Below are positions 8,036 through 16,421 of a stretch of 51,505 nucleotides of DNA, one piece after another; positions within the stretch are counted from its first letter, which is position 1; every line of letters starts with the position of its first letter. The translations under genes were made by a program, and so were the position numbers. The stretch spans positions 1 to 51,505 of the forward strand of contig NZ_LDRT01000015.1 of the NCBI RefSeq assembly GCF_001476655.1. Direction: 5' to 3'. The DNA is from Microbacterium testaceum (lineage in GTDB: Bacteria; Actinomycetota; Actinomycetes; Actinomycetales; Microbacteriaceae). The notes beneath the pieces are model-generated. The model was not told the DNA's origin. It saw only the letters and a program-made list of their open reading frames with translations, and did not search any database.

Positions 8036-8313
8036 GCGCGCCGGTCCCCGCGTGGGCGCAGACGGCTCCCCGGACCAACGGTCTCGCGATCGCGGCCCTC
8101 GTTCTCGGCCTGTGCGGATTCGGCATCCTGCCCGTCATCTTCGGGCACATCGCCCTCGGACAGATCCGGCGCACCGGCGATCGTGGCGCGACGCTCGCGA
8201 TCGTCGGCCTGGTGCTGGGCTACGTCGCGCTCGCCGCGACGATCATCGGCGTGGGCCTGGTGGTCGCCATCGCGGTCGGCATCCCCGTCTTCGCCACGTG
8301 GGTGTCCGCGTGA
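8032..8313 (+). CDS. DUF4190 small membrane protein
   Basis: 93 residues with two long hydrophobic segments (about 18-40 and 54-88). The sequence NGLAIAALVLGL...IFGHIALGQIRRTGDRG..LAIVGLVLGY is the DUF4190 signature found in many actinobacterial membrane proteins of unknown role. ATGA overlap with the lipoprotein upstream and GTGA overlap with the response regulator downstream place it inside the operon. It may be an accessory membrane component of the neighbouring sensor kinase; that is inference. Confidence 0.8.
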   Translation: MSAPVPAWAQTAPRTNGLAIAALVLGLCGFGILPVIFGHIALGQIRRTGDRGATLAIVGLVLGYVALAATIIGVGLVVAIAVGIPVFATWVSA

Positions 8314-9026
8314 GCGACGACCGTCCCGCCATCCTGCTCGTCGACGACGACGAGACGATCCGCGCCGGCCTCGGCGCCTTTCTCGAGCGCAGCGGGTATC
8401 GCGTCGTGGTCGCCGCCGACGGGCAGGAGGCCCTCGACCTGCTCCCCACCGGCGACGTCGCGCTGGCCGTCTGCGACGTCATCATGCCGAGAGTCGACGG
8501 GCGCGAGTTCGTCCGGCGGGTGCGCGCGGAGGGGCGGTGGTTGCCCATCATCTTGCTGACGCAGGTGGGGGAGTCGTACGAACGCAGCGCCGCTCTCGAC
8601 GAAGGCGCGGACGACTACCTGAACAAGCCGTTCGACCCGCAGGAGCTGCTCTCGCGCGTGCGCGCTGTTCTGCGTCGAAGCGTCCCGGGTGAGCGACCGC
8701 TGAGCGCGGCGCCGCGGCTGCGGGCCGGGTCCCTCGAGCTCGACCGTTCGGCACGACGCGTCTGGCGCGACGGTGCCGAGGTCACGCTCACGCCCAAGGC
8801 GGTCATGCTGTTGGACTACCTCATGGCGCACCCCGGGGAGGTGCACACGCGGGAGCGGCTCCTCACGGCGCTGTGGGGCTTCGACTTCGTCACCTCGACC
8901 CGCGCGATCGATCACCGCATCGCCGAGCTGCGCCGCGTGCTCGGAGACGACCCCGGCTCGCCCCGCTACATCGAGACCGTGCAGAGCGCGGGGTACCGCT
9001 TCGTCCACCCGGTCGGTGCCGCGTGA
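8310..9026 (+). CDS. OmpR/PhoB-family response regulator
   Basis: 238 residues. The receiver domain (about 5-120) has the acidic pocket VDDDE, the phospho-acceptor Asp56 in CDVIMPRVDG, and the conserved Lys in NKPFDP. A C-terminal winged-helix DNA-binding domain spans about 140-235 (LTPKAVMLLDYLM, RAIDHRIAELRRVLGDD, ETVQSAGYRF). The GTG start overlaps the stop of the DUF4190 gene. Its partner kinase starts in its own stop codon (GTGA). Targets are unknown; the lipoprotein promoter at 6273 is an obvious candidate. Confidence 0.93.
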   Translation: MSDDRPAILLVDDDETIRAGLGAFLERSGYRVVVAADGQEALDLLPTGDVALAVCDVIMPRVDGREFVRRVRAEGRWLPIILLTQVGESYERSAALDEGADDYLNKPFDPQELLSRVRAVLRRSVPGERPLSAAPRLRAGSLELDRSARRVWRDGAEVTLTPKAVMLLDYLMAHPGEVHTRERLLTALWGFDFVTSTRAIDHRIAELRRVLGDDPGSPRYIETVQSAGYRFVHPVGAA

Positions 9027-9940
9027 GCCGGCGGACGGCGGCGCTCGTGATCGCGCTGCCCGTGTCTCTCGCGGTGCTCGCGGCGCTGGTGCTGTTCGTC
9101 GCCGGGGAGCGCAGAGCGCTGACGGTGAGCACGGCGCTGCCCCTCGTCGTGGTGTACGTCGGGGTGGCCCTCACGGTCGTCGCCGCGGTGATCGTGGCGC
9201 TCACAGCGCGGCGCGGCAAGGCGAGAGCGGCCCTCGACCTCGCGCGGGACGAGGGCTATCGCGCCGGTCGCGATGACGAGCGGGACGCTCACCGCCGCTT
9301 CCTCGCGCGGCTCGATCACGAGCTGAAGAACCCGATCACGGCGATCCGCGCCACCCTCGCCGGGGTCGACCCCGCGGCCGCCCCCGCGCACGTCGAGGTC
9401 ATCGATGCGCAGGCGCGGCGGCTCGCGGCCCTCGTCGGCGACCTGCGCAAGCTCTCCGAGATCGAGACGCGGCCGCTCGAGACCGAGCCGGTCGACCTCG
9501 AGGCGCTCGCCCGCGACGCGGTGCACGCGATCGAACAGCAGCGGCCCGAGGCGCGCGGACGGATCAGCGTCATCGCGGAACGCGTGCCCTGGTCGGTGCC
9601 GGTGCTCCCGGGCGATCCGGACCTGCTCGCCCTGGCTCTCGACAACGTCCTCGCCAACGCGGTCAAGTTCTCGGCATCCGGACCCATCGAGGTCCGACTG
9701 CGTGAGGACGGGGGAGGCGCCGTCATCGAGGTCGCCGACACCGGACGCGGTGTTCCCGCCGACGCCCAGGGGCTCGTCTTCGACGACCTCGCGCGCGCGG
9801 CGAACGCCCGTGACGTGCCCGGCTCGGGCATCGGCCTCTCGCTCGTGCGGACGATCCTTCATCGCCACGGCGGTGGTGTCGATCTGCGCTCCCGCGAGGG
9901 AGCAGGAACCATCGTCACGCTGCGCGTGCCGACCGCCTGA
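9023..9940 (+). CDS. Two-component sensor histidine kinase, intramembrane type
   Basis: 305 residues. Two transmembrane helices (about 5-27 and 38-61) leave only about ten residues outside the membrane, with no PAS or other sensor domain. The H box is RLDHELKNPITAIR with phospho-acceptor His99. The ATPase domain has the N box NVLANAVKFS, G1 VADTGRGVP and G2 GSGIGLSLV. The layout matches intramembrane-sensing kinases that monitor envelope stress through membrane partners, so the DUF4190 and lipoprotein genes upstream are plausible signal inputs. The last 26 bases overlap the end of the convergent hydrolase gene. Confidence 0.92.
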   Translation: MSRRTAALVIALPVSLAVLAALVLFVAGERRALTVSTALPLVVVYVGVALTVVAAVIVALTARRGKARAALDLARDEGYRAGRDDERDAHRRFLARLDHELKNPITAIRATLAGVDPAAAPAHVEVIDAQARRLAALVGDLRKLSEIETRPLETEPVDLEALARDAVHAIEQQRPEARGRISVIAERVPWSVPVLPGDPDLLALALDNVLANAVKFSASGPIEVRLREDGGGAVIEVADTGRGVPADAQGLVFDDLARAANARDVPGSGIGLSLVRTILHRHGGGVDLRSREGAGTIVTLRVPTA

Positions 9941-10838
9941 TCGGCGGCCGGACGCGCGCGGCCGCCCAGACCGCGCGGAGCGCGAGGAGCGCGAGGGCCG
10001 GCTGCTCGACGTGCGCGAAGTGCCCGCTGTCGTCGAGGACGACCTCGTCGAAGTCGGAGATCGCGCGCGCCCACCCGCGCGGATCGCGCGCGGCGACGAA
10101 GACGTCGTGGCGTCCCCGCACCGATCGGACCGGGCACGCGATGCGCCGCCACACCGCGTCGTCGTGGGTCCGTGCTTTCGGCGTGGCCGCGAGGAACGCC
10201 GTCGGACGGATCTCGGTCGCGAGCGCATCGGTCTCTGAGCGGGCGACACGGGACGGATGCCGGAACAGAGGGCGCGACAGCACGCGCAGCGCCCCCGTCC
10301 GCGCCAGCAGACGCAGAAGGGGGCGCGACAGCGGGCCGAGGCCCCGCAGAACACGCATCGCGGCGACCATGCCGGCGAGCCCCGGCATGGTCAGGATGCC
10401 GCGGAGAGGATGCCGCGCAACCGTGCGAGCGCCTTCGCCGCTCGGCGACACCAGACCGACCCCGACGGTCGTGGAGGCAAAGCGTGCGGCCACGTCGAGA
10501 GCGACCACCGCCCCGAGGGAGTGCCCCACCACGCGCCACCGCGGATACCCGAGAGCACGCGCGACAGCTGCCACCGCCACCGCCAGGTCGCCCGGCTCGG
10601 GAACGGGTCCGGGCGATTCGCCCCACCCGGGCAGGTCGATCGCCACGATGTCCGCGAGGGGCGTCCGCATCTCGTCCGACGCCGCGATCATCGGAGCCCA
10701 CGTGCGCCACGACGCCGCTGCCCCGTGCAGGAGCACGGTCGCGACGGGGCTCCCCGACCGCCGTCCCGCGTGCACGACGATGGTTCCCACCGCGGTGGGG
10801 ACGACGAGTCGGCGCAGGCCGAGGGCGGTGGCATCCAT
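9915..10838 (-). CDS. Alpha/beta hydrolase
   Basis: 307 residues from the ATG at 10838. The oxyanion-hole strand VLLHGAAASWRTW is followed by the nucleophile elbow GHSLGAV (Ser as nucleophile) and the late acid/His region (VRGRHDVF, DDSGHFAHVEQP), so the Ser-Asp-His triad is complete. This is the generic alpha/beta-hydrolase family, covering esterases, lipases and C-C hydrolases; the substrate cannot be predicted. It lies opposite in direction to the genes on both sides, overlaps the kinase gene by 26 bases at its 3' end and shares a 63-base divergent region with tsaB. Further in-frame starts exist upstream but would overlap tsaB. Confidence 0.88.
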   Translation of the reverse strand: MDATALGLRRLVVPTAVGTIVVHAGRRSGSPVATVLLHGAAASWRTWAPMIAASDEMRTPLADIVAIDLPGWGESPGPVPEPGDLAVAVAAVARALGYPRWRVVGHSLGAVVALDVAARFASTTVGVGLVSPSGEGARTVARHPLRGILTMPGLAGMVAAMRVLRGLGPLSRPLLRLLARTGALRVLSRPLFRHPSRVARSETDALATEIRPTAFLAATPKARTHDDAVWRRIACPVRSVRGRHDVFVAARDPRGWARAISDFDEVVLDDSGHFAHVEQPALALLALRAVWAAARVRPPIRRSARAA

Positions 10839-10889
10839 GTCTCTTCTTCGGAACACGGACCCCGATCGGATGCCCCGACGCGCGGCGGA

Positions 10890-10895
10890 TACCCT
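10890..10895 (+). promoter_or_regulatory. Putative -10 box TACCCT of tsaB (leaderless)
   Basis: TACCCT, six bases, then the GTG start of tsaB at 10902. It gives the tsaB-rimI-tsaD group its own promoter, apart from tsaE. Confidence 0.45.
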
Positions 10896-10901
10896 GGAAC
10901 G

Positions 10902-11534
10902 GTGATCCTCGGCATCGACACCTCGCTCGGCACCGCCGTCGCGGCGATCACGCGCGACGGGGAGGTGCTCGCCGATGAGCAGAGCGCCAACCCGCTCGGC
11001 CACGCCGAGGTCATCGGCGACCTGCTGCGGCGCGCGACGGCCGCCGCCCCCGCGCCGGCGCACGTGGCGATCGGCATGGGACCCGGACCCTTCACCGGGC
11101 TGCGCGTCGGCATCGCGACCGCACGCGTCTATGCGCTCGGTCGCGGCATCCCGGTCGTCCCGGTCCCGAGCCACGACGGGATCGCGCTCGGCATCCTGCT
11201 GGCCGACGCGCTCACCGGCGTCGACACCCCGCGGTTCGCCGTCGTCACCGACGCCCGTCGACGGGAGTTCGCCTATAGCGTCTACGACGGCATCGACGAC
11301 GACGGACTCCCGATCCGGATCACGGATGCCGCCCTCAGCCCCCGCGACGAGCTCGACCAGCGACTGGCCGACCTCGAGGCGGCCCGCTGCGATGCCACGA
11401 GCGTCTCGGCTGCGATGATCGCGCTCGCCGCTGCCCGTGCGCTCGACGCCGGACGATCCCTGGCGGGCGCGGAACCCCTATACCTGCGGAGCCCCGACGT
11501 GGTCGCCGCTCATCCTCCGAAGCGGGTGAGCTGA
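10902..11534 (+). CDS. tsaB: tRNA threonylcarbamoyladenosine biosynthesis protein TsaB
   Basis: 210 residues, ASKHA fold. The N-terminus ILGIDTS and the segment [21 protein letters not shown] are the TsaB signature (the family usually has GPGSFTGLR; here the Ser is a Pro). TsaB is the dimerisation partner of TsaD in the t6A synthase complex. The GTG start fits both family length and the TACCCT box six bases upstream. The stop overlaps the rimI start (TGATG), so tsaB, rimI and tsaD are coupled. Confidence 0.94.
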   Translation: MILGIDTSLGTAVAAITRDGEVLADEQSANPLGHAEVIGDLLRRATAAAPAPAHVAIGMGPGPFTGLRVGIATARVYALGRGIPVVPVPSHDGIALGILLADALTGVDTPRFAVVTDARRREFAYSVYDGIDDDGLPIRITDAALSPRDELDQRLADLEAARCDATSVSAAMIALAAARALDAGRSLAGAEPLYLRSPDVVAAHPPKRVS

Positions 11535-12055
11535 TGACCACCCGCCCCGCGACCCTCGCCGATCTCGACGGGATCATGGCGCTCGAGCACGCGTCCTTCC
11601 CGACCGACGCGTGGAGCGCGGCGATGATGCGCGAAGAGCTCGCCTCTCCCCACGGGTGGTACGTCGTGGTCGAGGAAGCCGGCCGGCTGATCGGTTACGC
11701 GGGGCTCCGCGCCGTGCGCGGGGCTCGGGATGCCGATGTCCAGACGATCACGATCGCCGAGGCCGCGCGCGGTCGGGGACGCGGACGCGCGCTGCTCACG
11801 GCCCTGCTCGACGAAGCGGGCCGTCGCGGGGTGCACGACGTCTTCCTCGAGGTCCGCGCCGACAACCCCGTCGCGCAGGCGCTGTACGCCTCGGAGGGAT
11901 TCGTCGAGGTGGGGCGCCGACCGCGGTACTACCAGCCCGACGACGTCGACGCGATCGTGATGCAGCTCGACCTGCGGGGCTGGCTCTCCCGCCACGCCGA
12001 GGGTGCGGCATCCGGATCCGCGGACACCCCCACGACCGGAGAGGGCTGGTGCTGA
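11534..12055 (+). CDS. rimI: Ribosomal-protein S18-alanine N-acetyltransferase-like GNAT protein
   Basis: 173 residues. A GNAT fold with the acetyl-CoA loop [13 protein letters not shown] (pattern R/Q-x-x-G-x-G/A) and the later strand and helix [26 protein letters not shown] and DAIVM, all typical of RimI. RimI acetylates N-terminal alanines, classically of ribosomal protein S18. Its place between tsaB and tsaD is the standard bacterial arrangement. It overlaps both neighbours by TGATG. The C-terminal 25 residues (Ala/Ser/Thr/Gly-rich) extend beyond the core domain. Confidence 0.92.
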   Translation: MTTRPATLADLDGIMALEHASFPTDAWSAAMMREELASPHGWYVVVEEAGRLIGYAGLRAVRGARDADVQTITIAEAARGRGRGRALLTALLDEAGRRGVHDVFLEVRADNPVAQALYASEGFVEVGRRPRYYQPDDVDAIVMQLDLRGWLSRHAEGAASGSADTPTTGEGWC

Positions 12056-13155
12056 TGGACGCGCCCCTCGTGCTCGGCATCGAGACCAGCTGCGACGAGA
12101 CCGGGATCGGCATCGTGCGCGGGCGGCAGCTGCTGAGCAACACCATCGCCTCCAGCATGGACGAGCACGCCCGCTACGGCGGCGTCGTGCCCGAGGTCGC
12201 CGCGCGCGCCCACCTCGAGGCCCTGCAACCCTCGATCGATGCGGCGCTCGCCGAGGCGGGAGTGACCCTCGCGGACCTCGACGCCGTCGCGGTCACCAGC
12301 GGCCCCGGGCTCGCCGGAGCCCTGATGGTCGGCGTCGGTGCCGCCAAGGGCCTCGCGGTCGCCCTCGACAAGCCGTTGTACGCGGTGAACCACCTGGTCG
12401 GACACATCGCCGCCGACATCCTGGATGCCGAGGCCGGCGAGCTCGAATACCCCACGGTCGCCCTTCTGGTCAGCGGAGGACACACCTCGCTGCTTCTCGT
12501 CCGCGACCTCACGAGCGACGTCGAGCTGCTCGGCGAGACGATGGACGACGCCGCGGGCGAGGCGTTCGACAAGGTCGCGCGGCTCTTGAAGCTGCCGTAC
12601 CCGGGTGGCCCCGAGATCGACCGCGCCGCCGCGTCCGGAGATCCGACCGCGATCCGCTTCCCGCGGGGTCTCTCGCGCGCCTCCGACATGGCATCCCATC
12701 GCTACGACTTCTCGTTCTCGGGCCTGAAGACCGCCGTCGCGCGGTGGGTCGAACAGCATGAGGCCGCGGGGCAGTCCGTGCCGGTGGCCGATGTCGCGGC
12801 ATCCTTCCGCGAAGCCGTCGTCGACGTGCTCGTCACCAAGGCCCTCGACGCGTGCGCCCGACACGGGGTGCCGCGTCTGCTGCTCGGCGGCGGAGTCATC
12901 GCGAACAAGCGTCTGCGCGACGTGGCCCTCGAACGCGCTGAGGCTGCGGGTGTCGCGGTCCGGATCCCGCCGCTGCGGCTCTGCACCGACAACGGTGCGA
13001 TGATCGCGGCCCTCGCGGCCGAGCTCATCTCGTCGGGCCGGCCCCCGTCGACCCTCGCCTTCGGCGCCGATTCGACGCTGCCCGTCACCGAGATCCAGGT
13101 GGCGGAGGATCCGGATGCCGTGCCCCCGGCCGTTCGCCCCGGAGCCCCCGCGTGA
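12055..13155 (+). CDS. tsaD: tRNA N6-adenosine threonylcarbamoyltransferase
   Basis: 366 residues. TsaD transfers the threonylcarbamoyl group to A37 of ANN-decoding tRNAs. It begins [17 protein letters not shown]; metal ligands His113 and His117 are in NHLVGH; further signatures are [29 protein letters not shown] and the late CTDNGAMIA. The ATG at 12055 overlaps the rimI stop and leaves only five residues before the first strand, as in homologues. The stop overlaps the next gene in GTGA. Confidence 0.97.
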   Translation: MDAPLVLGIETSCDETGIGIVRGRQLLSNTIASSMDEHARYGGVVPEVAARAHLEALQPSIDAALAEAGVTLADLDAVAVTSGPGLAGALMVGVGAAKGLAVALDKPLYAVNHLVGHIAADILDAEAGELEYPTVALLVSGGHTSLLLVRDLTSDVELLGETMDDAAGEAFDKVARLLKLPYPGGPEIDRAAASGDPTAIRFPRGLSRASDMASHRYDFSFSGLKTAVARWVEQHEAAGQSVPVADVAASFREAVVDVLVTKALDACARHGVPRLLLGGGVIANKRLRDVALERAEAAGVAVRIPPLRLCTDNGAMIAALAAELISSGRPPSTLAFGADSTLPVTEIQVAEDPDAVPPAVRPGAPA

Positions 13156-13559
13156 GCGAGGCGCCGCCGCCGACCCGTCGCGCCCGCAAAGAGATCGAGG
13201 GCGCCACCGCGCTTCCCGACGCCGTCGAGCCGGATGGGGAGGAGGGTCGCCTCGCGACCGCGCAGCTCGAGATGGCGGCCTTCGGCGATCACGTGATCCC
13301 GTACGTTCCCCCGGCCCCGAAGCCGCCGCCCTCGCTCGCCCCCTGGGCGCTGTTCGCGGCGATCGCGGCCCTGGTGTCGTCGTTCTTCTGGGGCTGGCTG
13401 CTCCCGCTCAGCGCGATGGCGGCGATCGTCGCCGCGATGTCGCTGCGTCGAACGCACGACAGCCGCCGCGTCGCGGTATGGGCTCTGGCCCTGGCGCTTC
13501 TGTCGGGTGTCTTCAGCGCCGGCTGGTTGATCTGGGGTTTCTCGCAGCTCCCCGCCTGA
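13152..13559 (+). CDS. Small DUF4190-like membrane protein
   Basis: 135 residues. The first 58 are soluble and acidic/Pro-rich, ending in [12 protein letters not shown]. Two or three hydrophobic segments follow (about 62-95 and 105-130), with a short basic loop [10 protein letters not shown] between them, the general plan of the DUF4190 group. It starts in a GTGA overlap with tsaD, so it is probably expressed with the t6A genes, but nothing in it suggests a role in tRNA modification. It converges on the methyltransferase gene six bases away. Function unknown. Confidence 0.7.
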   Translation: MSEAPPPTRRARKEIEGATALPDAVEPDGEEGRLATAQLEMAAFGDHVIPYVPPAPKPPPSLAPWALFAAIAALVSSFFWGWLLPLSAMAAIVAAMSLRRTHDSRRVAVWALALALLSGVFSAGWLIWGFSQLPA

Positions 13560-13565
13560 GCCCGC

Positions 13566-14753
13566 TCAGACGCGGTCGGCCAGCAACGTCAGTCGTCTCG
13601 AGCCGATGCGCGTGAGGATGAGCGTCGCCGACTCTTCTCCCCGGAGCGACAGCTTCTTGCGCAGCACCGCGGGGTCGACGTCGACACCGCGCTTCTTGAT
13701 CTCGAGCGTGCCGATCCCCCGGGCGCGCAGAGCCTGAGAGAGCTTCTTCGGATCGGCCGGGAGCTGCTCGCGGACGCGGAACGACGAGACGAACGGGCTC
13801 GTCAGAGCCGCGTCGGACGTCAGATACGCCATGCCCGGAGCGAGCATTCCCGCCTCGAGTGCGCGCGCGACCTCGCCGATGAGGCGCGCGCGGATGACCG
13901 CCCCGTCCGGCTCGTGGACGAAGGTCCCGAGCTCGCGCGGCTCGGCGTCGGGCGAGTCGGCCGGTGCCGTGAGCTCCCACGCCTCGTCGCCGCGCACGAC
14001 CAGGGCCGCGCGGCGCACGTTCTCGCGGGCGAGGGCTCCCGACCAGAGGACGAGCTCGATGGTCGAGCCGTCTGCGCTGATCCACTGGGCCTCGAGGTCG
14101 TCGGGGATCTGCTCGCGGTCGAATCCGGGCCCGAGCTTCACCCCGCCGGACCGCTCCCGCAGGAGCGCGAAGACCCATTCCAGCGAGGGGGACCATTCGG
14201 CCGACGACACCTGGCGCGTCTCGGAGTGCCCCGCGGTCCGTCGCGCGGGGTCGAGCCAGACGGCATCCACTGCGTCGAGCTCGACGTCCTCGGCGCGTGC
14301 GTGAGCGACGGTCACCGCGTCGTCGAACGGGGCGAGGTTGTAGGCGGCGATCGCGGCGGTCACCTCGTCGGCGTCGACGGCGTCCACGCGGAGACCGAGG
14401 CCCGCCATGCCCAACGCGTCCCCGCCGATGCCGCAGCCGAGGTCGGCGACGCGCGTGATCCCGGCGGCGCGGAAGCGCCCCGCGTGGCGGGCGGCGATCG
14501 ACAGGCGCGTCGCCTGCTCGAGACCTGCGCGGGTGAACAGCATCCGGTCCGCGAACGGCCCGAACTTCGCCGCTCCGCGCACGCGCAGCCGGGCCTGCCC
14601 GACGACCGCGGACACGAGGTCGGGGGAGTGACCGGCCGCCCGCAGCCGAGACACCGCCCGGGCGGCGTCGTCGGTGGACTCGATCCGGCCCACCTCGTCG
14701 AGCAGACGGAGGCCGTCGGGTGTGAGCAGGGCGGTCAGCTCGCGGGTATCCAC
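13566..14753 (-). CDS. Class I SAM-dependent methyltransferase with THUMP-like domain
   Basis: 395 residues. The central Rossmann domain (about 95-200) has motif I VADLGCGIGGDALGMA and the acidic end of strand 2 VDAVDAD; a later WLDPARR segment resembles motif IV. The N-terminal 90 residues are helical and the C-terminus (about 320-395) is the THUMP-like region seen in this actinobacterial family, with repeated Lys/Arg (LEIKKRGVDVDPAVLRKKL) suited to RNA. A nucleic-acid, probably rRNA or tRNA, substrate is likely but unproven. The GTG start at 14753 is six bases after TAGGCT on the minus strand. It is divergent from groES. Confidence 0.87.
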   Translation of the reverse strand: MDTRELTALLTPDGLRLLDEVGRIESTDDAARAVSRLRAAGHSPDLVSAVVGQARLRVRGAAKFGPFADRMLFTRAGLEQATRLSIAARHAGRFRAAGITRVADLGCGIGGDALGMAGLGLRVDAVDADEVTAAIAAYNLAPFDDAVTVAHARAEDVELDAVDAVWLDPARRTAGHSETRQVSSAEWSPSLEWVFALLRERSGGVKLGPGFDREQIPDDLEAQWISADGSTIELVLWSGALARENVRRAALVVRGDEAWELTAPADSPDAEPRELGTFVHEPDGAVIRARLIGEVARALEAGMLAPGMAYLTSDAALTSPFVSSFRVREQLPADPKKLSQALRARGIGTLEIKKRGVDVDPAVLRKKLSLRGEESATLILTRIGSRRLTLLADRV

Positions 14754-14759
14754 CGATTC

Positions 14760-14765
14760 AGCCTA
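14760..14765 (-). promoter_or_regulatory. Putative -10 box TAGGCT of the methyltransferase (leaderless)
   Basis: TAGGCT on the minus strand, six bases, then the GTG at 14753. It lies 15 bases from the first CIRCE element of groES. Confidence 0.5.
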
Positions 14766-14779
14766 GGCGGGCGAATGTG

Positions 14780-14806
14780 TTGGCACTCGCGTTGCGTGAG
14801 TGCCAG
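14780..14806. promoter_or_regulatory. CIRCE element 1 (HrcA operator) upstream of groES
   Basis: TTGGCACTC, nine bases, GAGTGCCAG. This matches the CIRCE consensus TTAGCACTC-N9-GAGTGCTAA with changes only near the outer ends. HrcA binds such sites and represses chaperonin genes until heat stress. Confidence 0.92.
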
Positions 14807-14820
14807 CGCTTCTCTACACT
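14792..14820 (+). promoter_or_regulatory. Putative groES promoter TTGCGT-N17-TACACT
   Basis: TTGCGT (14792-14797) and TACACT (14815-14820) are 17 bases apart. The -35 hexamer overlaps the first CIRCE and predicted transcription start falls in the second CIRCE, as expected for HrcA repression. Confidence 0.55.
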
Positions 14821-14824
14821 CGGA

Positions 14825-14851
14825 TTAGCACTCTCCCCGCGTGAGTGCTGA
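14825..14851. promoter_or_regulatory. CIRCE element 2 (HrcA operator) upstream of groES
   Basis: TTAGCACTC, nine bases, GAGTGCTGA. The left arm is a perfect consensus match. The two CIRCE elements are separated by 18 bases and flank the predicted -10 box. Confidence 0.95.
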
Positions 14852-14885
14852 CAAGTCTTCTGTAACGAGAAAGAAGAGGTAGACC

Positions 14886-15182
14886 GTGTCGGTTTCCATC
14901 AAGCCGCTCGAGGACCGCATCGTCATCAAGCAGGTCGAGGCTGAGCAGACCACCGCGAGTGGTCTCGTCATCCCCGACACCGCCAAGGAGAAGCCGCAGG
15001 AGGGCGAAGTCGTCGCCGTCGGCCCCGGCCGCATCGACGACAACGGCAACCGCGTCCCCCTCGACGTCGCCGTCGGCGACCGCGTGCTCTACAGCAAGTA
15101 CGGCGGCACCGAGGTCAAGTTCGGTGCCGAGGAGTACCTCGTGCTCTCCGCTCGCGACGTGCTGGCGGTCGTCGTCCGCTGA
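14886..15182 (+). CDS. groES: Co-chaperonin GroES
   Basis: 98 residues, the usual length. It caps the GroEL folding chamber. Signatures are [16 protein letters not shown] at the start, the mobile-loop region [10 protein letters not shown], and the end [19 protein letters not shown]. The GTG start is supported by GAAAGAAGAGG about 8 bases upstream. Double CIRCE control implies induction by heat or unfolded protein. groEL does not follow; a strong palindromic terminator comes directly after, so the chaperonin gene must lie elsewhere. Confidence 0.98.
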   Translation: MSVSIKPLEDRIVIKQVEAEQTTASGLVIPDTAKEKPQEGEVVAVGPGRIDDNGNRVPLDVAVGDRVLYSKYGGTEVKFGAEEYLVLSARDVLAVVVR

Positions 15183-15200
15183 TCACCGCGTCAGATCGTT

Positions 15201-15236
15201 CGAAGGCTCCGGATGCCATGGCATCCGGAGCCTTCG
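15201..15236. terminator. Perfect 36-base palindromic terminator after groES
   Basis: The 18-bp arms are perfectly complementary around the central AT, with GGATGCC and GGCATCC at the tip, then TCGTCGTCC. It is the second terminator here made from an inverted GGATGCC pair (compare 4128-4155). Confidence 0.8.
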
Positions 15237-15312
15237 TCGTCCCCGGTGTCGTTCGCTCCCGAGATGGCAGGAAAGGAACGCCGGGAGACGCTTCGACGCA
15301 CGACCGCCCGCG

Positions 15313-15318
15313 TAGGCT
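15313..15318 (+). promoter_or_regulatory. Putative -10 box TAGGCT of rarD (leaderless)
   Basis: TAGGCT, six bases, then the ATG at 15325; no Shine-Dalgarno sequence is present. Confidence 0.55.
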
Positions 15319-15324
15319 GGATCG

Positions 15325-16266
15325 ATGACCCCCGTGCCTCCCGCTCCGACCGGCGAGAGCACCCGCGGGGCGCTGTACGCGCTCGGCGCCTACCTGCTGT
15401 GGGGCGTCCTCCCGATCTACTTCCTGCAGCTCAAGCCCACCGGCCCCTTCGAGGTCGTGGCGTGGCGGATCATCCTCGCCTTCGTCTTCTGCCTGCTCCT
15501 GCTGACGGTCCTCCGCGCCTGGCGGCCTTTCCTCGCGATCGTCCGCCAGCCCCGCCTGATGGGCCTCACCGCTGTCGCGGGCGTTCTCATCTACGTCAAC
15601 TGGCAGACCTACCTCTATGGGGCGCTGACGAACCACGTCATCGAGACGAGTCTCGGCTACTTCATCAACCCCATCGTGACCGTCCTGCTCGGGGTCATCG
15701 TGCTGCGCGAACGCCTGCGGATCGTGCCGTGGATCGCCATCGGCCTCGCGGTCGTCGCCGTCGCGGTGATCGTCATCGGGTACGGCGCGTTCCCGTGGAT
15801 CGCGCTGACGCTCGCGTTCTCGTTCGGCTTCTACGGACTCGTGAAGAAGCAGATCGGCCCGGCGGTGGATGCCGTGAGCGGTCTGACCCTCGAATCGCTC
15901 TGGCTCCTCCCGGTCGCCGCGATCCAGCTGGTGTTCGTCGCGAACCTGACCGGTATCACCCTCGGTACGGCGGGCCCCCTGCACACCGTTCTCCTGCTGC
16001 TCGCCGGTGCTGTCACGGCCGTCCCGCTGCTGCTGTTCGCGTCGGGGGCGCGGCGCGTGCCGCTCACGGTGATCGGCCTTCTGCAGTTCGTCGCACCCAT
16101 CATCCAGTTCGCGATCGGCGTGTGGGTCCTGGGGGAGCCGATGACTCTCGAACGGTGGATCGGCTTCGGCCTGGTGTGGGTCGCGCTCGTGATGCTGAGC
16201 GCCGACTCCATCGTGATGTCGCGCCGCCATCGCGCCGCGATCTCGGACGTTTCAGAACCGGTCTGA
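15325..16266 (+). CDS. rarD: EamA-family transporter RarD
   Basis: 313 residues with about ten hydrophobic helices in two EamA repeats. The features GALYALGAYLLWGVLPIYF, EVVAWRIILAF, NWQTYLYGALTNHVIETSLGYFINP and the second repeat end GFGLVWVALVMLSADS are those of RarD (drug/metabolite transporter superfamily). RarD was named from chloramphenicol sensitivity, but its substrate is not established. It sits alone between the groES terminator and the binding-protein gene. No terminator was seen in the 155 bases that follow. Confidence 0.93.
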   Translation: MTPVPPAPTGESTRGALYALGAYLLWGVLPIYFLQLKPTGPFEVVAWRIILAFVFCLLLLTVLRAWRPFLAIVRQPRLMGLTAVAGVLIYVNWQTYLYGALTNHVIETSLGYFINPIVTVLLGVIVLRERLRIVPWIAIGLAVVAVAVIVIGYGAFPWIALTLAFSFGFYGLVKKQIGPAVDAVSGLTLESLWLLPVAAIQLVFVANLTGITLGTAGPLHTVLLLLAGAVTAVPLLLFASGARRVPLTVIGLLQFVAPIIQFAIGVWVLGEPMTLERWIGFGLVWVALVMLSADSIVMSRRHRAAISDVSEPV

Positions 16267-16365
16267 TCAGCAGAAAACGCACTCGCCGGCACGCTCGCGC
16301 ACACGCGATTCATAACGATTTCGGCGCAGTCTCCGGACGAAAACACATTCGTAACACACGGCGGT

Positions 16366-16397
16366 TAGGTTCGTCCCACCGCGTGGCGAGGCCACGC
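16366..16397 (+). promoter_or_regulatory. Promoter box and 5'-end hairpin of the amino-acid binding-protein gene
   Basis: TAGGTT (16366-16371) is a likely -10 box. The expected transcript would begin a few bases later with GCGTGGC-gag-GCCACGC (16381-16397), a perfect 7-bp hairpin with a 3-base loop at its extreme 5' end, 25 bases before the ATG. Such caps can stabilise mRNA. A matching -35 box was not clear. Confidence 0.4.
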
Positions 16398-16421
16398 ATC
16401 ATCATCGAAAGGACGAGCCAG

